DNA of 29,161 nucleotides from Rhizophagus sp. LPA8_4_AMF (taxonomy: Eukaryota > Glomeromycota > Glomeromycetes > Glomerales > Glomeraceae): the NCBI GenBank assembly GCA_021464525.1, contig JADRCO010000639.1, positions 1 through 29,161 of the forward strand, given 5' to 3'. Shown here one piece after another: positions 22,180-29,161 of this stretch. The translations under genes were made by a program, and so were the position numbers. Below the pieces are notes generated by a model. The model was not told the DNA's origin. It did no database searches and saw nothing but the letters and a program-made list of their open reading frames with translations. Each line of letters begins with the position of its first letter. Position 1 is the first letter of the stretch.

Positions 22180-22880
22180 GAACGTTAATAAACATTTTTT
22201 ATGTTAAATTAAAAAGAAACCCATATTGTTACATTATTATACTCACCAGGTAATACTTCAGAAGTTTAAGCTAATTTCTAAAAAAAATAAAATCAAGAAC
22301 GTTAATAAACGTTCTTGATGTTAAATTTACAAAAGAAATAATACTTACTCACCACTATCCAGAAGTCTGAACTAATTCTTACAAAAAAAGAAAAATAATA
22401 AAAGAACGTTAGTAAAATGTTCTTGACGTTAAATTTATAAGAACCCTTACTGCTACTCACCTCTGGTCCAGAAGTTTGAGCTGATTCCTACAAATAAAAA
22501 TCAAAATAAAGAACATTAGTAAACATTTTTGATATTAAATTTTAAAAAAAACTCCTTGCCATTCACTTTTATCCAGAGGTTCAAACTGTTTCCTACAAAC
22601 AAAAACTAAAACAAAAGAATGTTAGTAAACATTTTTACGTAAAATTTAAAAGAAGTATCCCTTCCCGCTATTCACTTCTAGTCCAGGAACCCGAGCTGAT
22701 TCCTATAAAAAAGAAAAAAAAGAACATTAGAAATGTTCTTAATTAAAAAGAAAAAAAAAATGTTAAAAATTAAATACTTACCTTCGCGGCTTTGCCAGTT
22801 TAAGGCTCTATTTCAAAATTCCTGAGGGATTTATCTACAAAAAAAAGAAAAAAATAGAATGTTAATAAATATTCTTAAGC
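22180..22880 (-). repeat. Tandem array of about seven 107-bp units with splice-site-like borders
   Basis: Units begin AGAACGTTARTAAAC at about 22181, 22296, 22403, 22510, 22617, 22720 and 22856. Read on the minus strand, most units show a T-rich run, TAG or AAG, a short block of 25-31 nt such as GAATCAGCTCAAACTTCTGG, then GTGAGT. Clear blocks are 22461-22487 (27 nt), 22353-22377 and 22247-22277; the next two have GTGAAT, and one unit has a longer block ending in GTAAGT. This looks like a repeated intron-plus-tiny-exon unit, now decayed. Confidence 0.65.
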
Positions 22881-23390
22881 TACAAAAAAAAAATTTTTTG
22901 ATTATTTTAGCTGGATGATTTAACGGATATTAAAGCCCATCAATTTATCTAGCTGAAGCGATCAAATTTTTATTTTTTTTAAAAAAATTTTTATTTTCTT
23001 TTTAAAAAAAGGACAACTACTTGGGTAAGGCCTAAACTCGGCTCAACTCATATTAAACTCGTATGAGTTGAGTTGTTTTTTTCTCTATTCGAACTGAATC
23101 AGGTTGAAAATTTTTATAATTTCAACTTGACTTGGATTAACTTGATTTTTTTGAGTTGAGTACGAATCACATCTTGACTTGATCTGAATCGACTCGTTCG
23201 AAGCAGTAATCATAAGAATAGACATGTTCAAATTGTGAGATGGTGATGAATAAGTCTGCAGTATAAGAAGAATTAGCAAGCTATTAATAAAATTATTCCA
23301 GTAGTTACCATATTCTGCACGAATCAATTCATGATACAGTGTAACCCTGATTAATCCTGAAGAGTAAAAACTTTATTTATGAATAACTTT

Positions 23391-23494
23391 TGATTTAGCG
23401 ATCCAATTTGGATGATCTGTTTTTTATTTACTCAGGACAATAAAATCTATCGATTAAAAAAAGAATCATTTAAATTAGATCACTAGATACAAGA
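23391..23494. repeat. Palindromic repeat copy 4
   Basis: Arms GATTTAGCGATCCAATTT and, inverted, AAATTAGATCACTAGATAC. It lies inside the right arm of the 1.6-kb element. Confidence 0.5.
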
Positions 23495-23582
23495 TAAAAA
23501 TTTTTGGGTTTGAATTGAATCTAAGTTGAGTCTGAATTGAATTGAATCTGCAGAGGAAAAGTTTAATTTGTGCAGAACACTA

Positions 23583-24717
23583 CCTGTATAGGCCTTAACT
23601 TTAATCAGCACAAGTTGAAGGATTTTAGAGGACTCTGAAGAATACTAAAAAAACTCAGATCTGATTTTATATGAACCTTATAATTAATTTTGATTTCAAA
23701 TATATAAAGTTATATTATCTTTTTGGTTTCAAATTTAACTATCTTGAGATCTACTGATTGAAGTTTAATAATTTTAGACTTGTTAGATTTGTCTTATTGA
23801 GATGAATATTTTGATATCTGTTTCATTTCTATATGTTTAATATTGACTAAAATATCTCATTTTGAAATTTTTATTACATAAGATCTGAGTTATTTTAATA
23901 TTCTTTGGAGTTCTAGTGTTAGAGTAAATCATATATTCAATGGCAGACTATAACTTAAAATTCTTGAGCTTATTGTCCAGAGCGAATGCGAATGATACTG
24001 TATATACATGTATTGAGTAAAATGAATCGATCACGTAAATTTTTGTCCCTCTCATGACGTCATCAAATACGTGTTACTTTTAAAATTTTGTAAAATAAAT
24101 TTGTGATACATTGATAAACAAGATAAGTGCAAATAATGAAAATTATAAATTTTTTTTGCTCTGGATTCACAACAGTTTCCATTTTCTAATAATATAATTG
24201 TCTGGAGCGAATGCGTAAGACATTATACTTTTAGGAATTAGGTTGAAAAATTGATCAGTCACGTGAGTCTTTCTATTTGTCACACCGTGTATCACGTCTG
24301 ATAATAAGATTGATAATCAAAACAATCAAACAAAACTAGTAAAAAATAAGATCGATAATCAAAAACAAAACCAATAAATAAGTCGTACAAAAGAAATATA
24401 CCGCTTAAAAAATTTTTTTTGTACTAAAATCTTTCGTTTTTGTATTTCCACCATTAGTTTTTTAACAATTAGTGTGCGATATTTTTTTTTAGTGAATATA
24501 TGATATTTTAGTAATAGTAGATTTTTTTTGTTTTTTAGCGGTGTTACATTTTTTTTTAACCATAGTATAGTTTTTTAGTGAATGTTCTATTTTTGCTGTA
24601 ATTCGTATAATCTGTATTATTTAGTGTTTTATGAGTTGTACTTTATTGCTAAAACAAATAAGAATTGCAATTTTTGAAAATTAAAAATTTGTCTGCTTTT
24701 TTTTTCATGTATTGTGT
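23583..24717. other. Gene-free DNA between the 1.6-kb element and the Helitron pseudogene
   Basis: AT-rich. TTGTCCAGAGCGAATGCG (23974-23990) recurs as TTGTCTGGAGCGAATGCG (24199-24215), both followed by CACGT and TTTGTC words, so about 110 bp is directly repeated at a spacing of about 225 bp. The part next to the pseudogene should contain its 3' untranslated end. I could not place a Helitron 3' terminus (hairpin plus CTRR). Confidence 0.4.
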
Positions 24718-27700
24718 TTATAACTCTAAATTACGATTTCTATGTATTAAGAAAGCCAAGCGTTCTTCTTTGTCTTTTCTTTCTTTTAACTTTTTGCATT
24801 CCCTGATACGCTTGAGTCTCTTAAAATCGAAAGGTTTGAAGAGGAAATCTCCAATGGAACAGACCTGAGAAACCACCACAAAAGAGAGACTGGCGGTGAA
24901 TTCTTTGCTTCCAAGATCTACTACAGCCTTTTGTAACGTGAAACCTTGGCTTTTGTGCACTGTAATGGCCCATGCAAGACGAATGGGGATTTGTAAGCGT
25001 GAACACATTCCGGATTTGCCCTCCCAGGTACGTCGAATAGGTGTAATTGGGACAACTTTTGTGCCCTCTAAGCTGGTAATAGCAGGACCTTCGTATTTGT
25101 CAAAAGAAACGAAAACTGCTACAGGAAGAGAAGGTGGCCCTTGGTCTTCTTCAAAAAAAATATCCTGGACAGTTCTTATTGCACCATTAACTAATCCAGT
25201 TTCTGTCCGCAAGTTTGAAGTCAGCATGATTCGCGCACCTCTTGCTAACAACAATTTTACTTTAAGACCATGTGCGATGTCGGAGTCAGCCTTTTTAGCT
25301 TCATTTCCACCTGTATGTACAGCAAGAACCTTGGCAACAGGAACATTTAGAGACTTAAGCCGATCTATATTAATTATGTTAACGTCAGACCACTTCGTTA
25401 AGATAAACATAGCGTCAACGAATTTGTCACGCTCTGCTTTACTTAGATTCTCTTCGAATCGTGTAGCAAGTACCCTCCAGTCAGCTAAAGTGGACTCTCC
25501 ATTGCGCAGCCGTAGGAGAAGGCCTCTAAAGTCCTGTTATTCCTTAGTATTTCCAGATTGACGTTGGACAACATCAAGTTTATATGCTTCTTTAAACTGT
25601 TTGTATGCTGCAAGTCCTTTATTAGACAATAGATCCTGCGAAATGTTAGTGTACATGGGAAGATCAAGTACAGGTGGAAGTTGGCCGAAATTACTGAACA
25701 AAATAATCGATCTACCACCAAAGGGTTCATTATTGTGTTCAGGAAATGCTTGTCAAAGTCTCGTATCAATTAAACCAAGCATCTGGCGACTGACCATGCT
25801 CTTCTCATCAATTATAATATACTTCACATCCTGTAGCCTATTCTGTAGCTGCTTCAATCGTTCACCATTTATGTCAAGATTCTTATCGGCAATTATTGGG
25901 ATAGAAAGTGCTGAATGGATCGTAATCCCATTGATGTTGAAAGCAGCAACACCTGTAGGTGCCATGATAAATACGGGAGACTTAAATTTGGTTCCTGTTA
26001 TCTCACGAAGCCTACCTCAGATTGCGTTAACGAGGTAAGTTTTTCCTGTTCCTGCGGTCCCCATTACAATGATTCTTAGTGGTCCAACTTGATGGTCTTT
26101 AAGCATGTCATTATAATGAGACTCTATTCGCTTAAAGACCATCTTTTGTTTCTCATTTAACATGTTATAATCCACAACTTCTTCCTTGGAATTTCCTTGT
26201 TCATTAGAAGTTCTGATCACAAATGTATCAGCACTCATTAAGTCTATATTGGAATACCGTTGTCTAGCATCGTTAATCCAGTCATGATTCTGATCCATGT
26301 CCCGTGATCCTAGATCAGAAGAACATTTGATGATTGCATTGGATCCCATTTCTGCAAGATGCATCCAATCAAATCAGAATTCCTTATCATCATCTTCTTC
26401 GATTGGTCCATCATCAACTTCATCGACGATTTCGTCTGTTTCATTATCTACAGGTGGCCCAAGTAGATCAACTGGATCAACGGTTATCACTTCAATATGA
26501 CGGTCATAAAGATCTGACCATGTAATGGTTCCGTTCTCTGTCAGCTGTTGAAGGTCTTGATGCTGAACATGAAGAAGAACCTTTACTCGGTAAAACTCTT
26601 TCCATTGAGGACCTTTGTGTAAAGGAGATGAACGTAGAAAGATGCGTACTATATTTTCCTTTTTGCATTTATTCCAATGATTTTTCACAAATTTATGCGT
26701 TAAATTTAGCCGATATAGAGTAAAATTTTCAAATTCGACAGGCCGATCCCAATATCTCCTTAAAGGTGATAGTTCTGTTCACCTAAAATCGTTTGTAGAG
26801 GACTCTCTACTTTCTCCAGTTCCACAAATCCACCTTGGTGCTTCCTTGTTAAGATTCAAAAACACAAATGACCGACTTGAATGATACAGCGGAAGACCAA
26901 GAAGAAGGTAACAAGTTTCTTGAGCAGAAATGTCACGTTTTCCAATACTGTGGAGTAGCAGCTTCTGGACCGGAGTAAGTATTGGATCATTAAGGCTGCT
27001 TTCGCCAAGGATGTGATTTAGTATTTCTAAAAAAGCAGCAGATCGCGATTCAGCTTTGGTTGCGTACTTTGAGATATATTGTAAGGCTACGTAGGTGCTG
27101 AGGACCAGTTTTAGGTCAACATTTGCTCGCCAACCTTGTAATTGAAGTTGGCTATAATGGTTGACTAACAGATCATTTCTCGCTGTTACGAGTTCTGGCT
27201 GACCACGACCATCATCACGAACAAAGGTATGTTCAACAATCTTCTTTGGGTACCCGAATCTACAGGATTACTTTCCATCCTTATAACGAAGGCAGTATGA
27301 AGGACTGCAACGCGTGTGCTGTTGCAATTTATTGATTAGATCAATGTAATCCTGCTGACTATTTAATTGCTCATTTTTATTTTTTTGACATGGATGCCAG
27401 ACAGGGAGAGGTGAGTCAAGCCCCGGATTTATGGTAGTGACAAGTAAATCAAGGTACCGTACCACCTTGTTCATCATGTTTTCATCATCTTTCATCCGGC
27501 TCCATTCTATTTTCAGAGCATTTTATCTTTTACTGATCCCATGGACGTGGACACTACCTCGGTGCTGCCACTCGAACTTGTACCACCAATCCTCTAAATT
27601 CCACTGGGGTATTAGGACATCGTTCAAGAAAATTTCGAAACGCTTACTGAAGAACCAGACTGTGATATGAGGATTATCGATGATAGATTGGTGGTTTTTT

Positions 27701-29161
27701 GTGAGATCTCCATTCGAAGGCATGAGGTTATGAAGTTCAGGCCAATGCAGGTCAGCAGCACTGAATGTAAAGAACATCAAGCCATCTAAACCTATCTGTT
27801 TAATCATATCAGATAGTTCCCCACACCGTGCATACCAAAATTGCCGAGAACTGCATAAATCCTTACCAAATCGCATGATTTTATCGGCAATATGGCTATC
27901 GCCTTGGTTAATTTTTTCCTGAATATTGGTAATAGTGATTTGGCCATCGTTGAGGTTTTGTTTAACATATACCTTGCCTTCTTGTAGTGCTCTCCAACGC
28001 ATTTGAGAATTCAAGGCAAAGTATCACCAACAGGCGTGACGTACAAATCTTCCATCTTTATACAAAAGAAGATGCTTGAAGTATTCGGCAGGTTTTACAG
28101 TGATAACACATTTCACACGAAGGTCTGCGCATCTAGTCGGATATAATGTTGGGAATGCACATGCAATATACTCTGATGTCTGGAATTCATTAATTGGATT
28201 ATTATTTATCTGTGGCCATTCCATTGTGCTGCTTTCATTTTGCACACGGTCAAGGGTATTTTGAATGGCGACATCTTCGCGATGAGCTGAAGGAAGAACT
28301 GGAACGAAAGTACGTGTAATCACATCATCTTCCTTATTGTCATCCAGGTCTTTGGCAACTATTCTATTATGGAATTGGTCATCAATGGAACCATCAATAG
28401 GCAAGGATTGGAGTATTTCATTGTCAATTATAATGTCCTCATAATATCGATTATTTTCCTTTAACCAATATAATGCACAAGTAATCTTAGCACAGCGGAC
28501 TTTAAAATCCCTATATCCTGCTGAGTTATTACTTGATGATTAACGACACACAACAAGAACATCTAATAATGATGGATTTTAAGAAAAGTGAGTGGCGAAT
28601 TCTTGCACATCTTAGGGAAAGTTTATAACGTTGCCACGATATCCATGCTGTTCTCCACGAAGTCTGTAGACTGACATTACGGGAAAAACCCACGCGATCA
28701 GCATTTTCTCGATCTCAGTAAGTTCTTGAAGCTCTTCAAGCACTTCGCCTAGATCCATGTCATTTTCCGATGAGAATTTTTTCGGTAAGTTATTTTCTGA
28801 CTTCTCTTTGTTACAATGACAACATTCTTTATTTACCAGCGTTATAGTTAGAAATTTCTCATTACATTTAAGATAAAGTGTATGTTTTAATTTATCCACT
28901 TTATTACAAAATTTCTGCAGAAGACCTTCTTCAGATTTACTTAGAGTAGATGCGGAAGATGCCTCATGTGTATTTTTGCCATTTTGATCTTGATTCATAG
29001 CTCGAACTTGTTGCAGCCGTGGCTCTCTGATCTGAACTTGCTGCAGCCTTATGGCTTGATCCTGCTGCGGCTCTATAGCTTAGACCTGCTACGGCACCAT
29101 AGCTTGCACAGGTCGAATGATGTCAAATCGGCTACCAATAAGCCATCAATCGGATATATGA
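24718..29161 (-). pseudogene. Helitron Rep-helicase (RepHel), full of stops, cut by window edge
   Basis: Helitrons move by rolling-circle replication, using a protein with an HUH Rep nuclease and a Pif1-type helicase. On the minus strand a single frame runs from 29160 to the stop at 24718. Rep part: FFTFSAADLHWPELH, the HUH motif HVH at 27541-27549, and a tyrosine motif YISKY at 27064-27078. Helicase part: Walker A GTAGTGKT at 26038-26061, Walker B IIIDEKS, QLPP, and the HKSQG motif. In-frame stops lie at 29089, 29080, 28612, 28579, 28540, 28024, 27523, 27268, 26779, 26374, 26017, 25753 and 25537 (lowest base given), plus a TGA at 29146 if that part is coding. I found no frameshift. Stops mostly replace Arg or Gln, and some key residues are lost. 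No long ATG frame remains. Open frames on the plus strand are shadows. Confidence 0.9.
28998..29098 (-). repeat. 24-bp in-frame repeat coding a Gln-rich octapeptide
   Basis: Upstream of the Met at 28998, the frame reads about four imperfect eight-residue units (QAMVP.QV, .AIEPQQD, QAIRLQQV, then a diverged QIREPRLQQV). Dots mark a TAG and a TAA at positions where the other units have Gln. The conserved units show the frame was once coding here. Confidence 0.6.

Larger units (their letters stand above)
21969..23582. mobile_element. 1.6-kb element with GAGTTGAGTC-type arms and microexon-like array
   Basis: Ends are TAGTGCTCTG and, inverted, TAGTGTTCTG (9 of 10). Both arms (about 21978-22165 and 23035-23200, 23510-23550) are rich in GAGTTGAGTCGA words in either orientation. 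The centre is a tandem array of about 107-bp units. The layout mirrors the 952-bp element at 17022, and both right ends contain TGCAGAA. I found no matching target duplication (flanks ATCATAAG and CCTGTATA), so the limits are less certain. Confidence 0.5.

Noticed and set aside
22180-22880. CRISPR-like array
   Set aside because: Units of about 107 bp are repeated along their whole length with no unique spacers, and the window is eukaryotic.
24896-25561. Open plus-strand frame of 221 codons
   Set aside because: It lies antisense to the recognisable helicase domain of the Helitron and has no protein features of its own.

Overview
The window looks like nuclear DNA of a very AT-rich, intron-rich fungus. 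An arbuscular mycorrhizal fungus (Glomeromycotina, Rhizophagus-like) fits best, because introns are short (about 50-360 bp), the intergenic DNA is extremely AT-rich, and the decayed Helitron resembles a Rep/Pif1 family I associate with that genus. The assignment is from pattern recognition, not from a search.

The left part (1-12,900) is gene-dense. An unnamed secreted-then-polytopic membrane protein (+) is followed by NOC2 (-, ribosome biogenesis), CWC2 (+, spliceosome), a CYRI/FAM49 Rac1-binding protein (+), and a Nem1/Dullard-type phosphatase (-). NOC2 and CWC2 share a head-to-head promoter of about 250 bp. All five are single-copy-type cellular genes, and I could close the exon-intron structures with canonical GT-AG sites in correct phase. 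They do not form a pathway.

The middle (12,900-24,700) has no intact gene and is a nest of decayed repeats. It holds three copies of a TA-flanked, CAGT-ended element family (Tc1/mariner-pogo style). Two MITEs have perfect 8-bp target duplications and hAT-style ends. A 952-bp element carries seven 78-bp units, and a 1.6-kb element carries about seven 107-bp units with splice-site-like borders. A palindromic repeat occurs four times, and there is a broken gene fragment. Several insertions are nested, so their relative order can be read.

The right end (24,718-29,161, - strand, cut by the window edge) is a large Helitron Rep-helicase. It is a pseudogene, yet it stays in one reading frame for about 4.4 kb. 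I found 13 internal stops (14 if the most upstream stretch is coding) and no frameshift. Most stops sit where Arg or Gln is expected, and several conserved Arg positions now read Cys, Gln or stop. This points to cytosine-deamination-type inactivation rather than ordinary drift.
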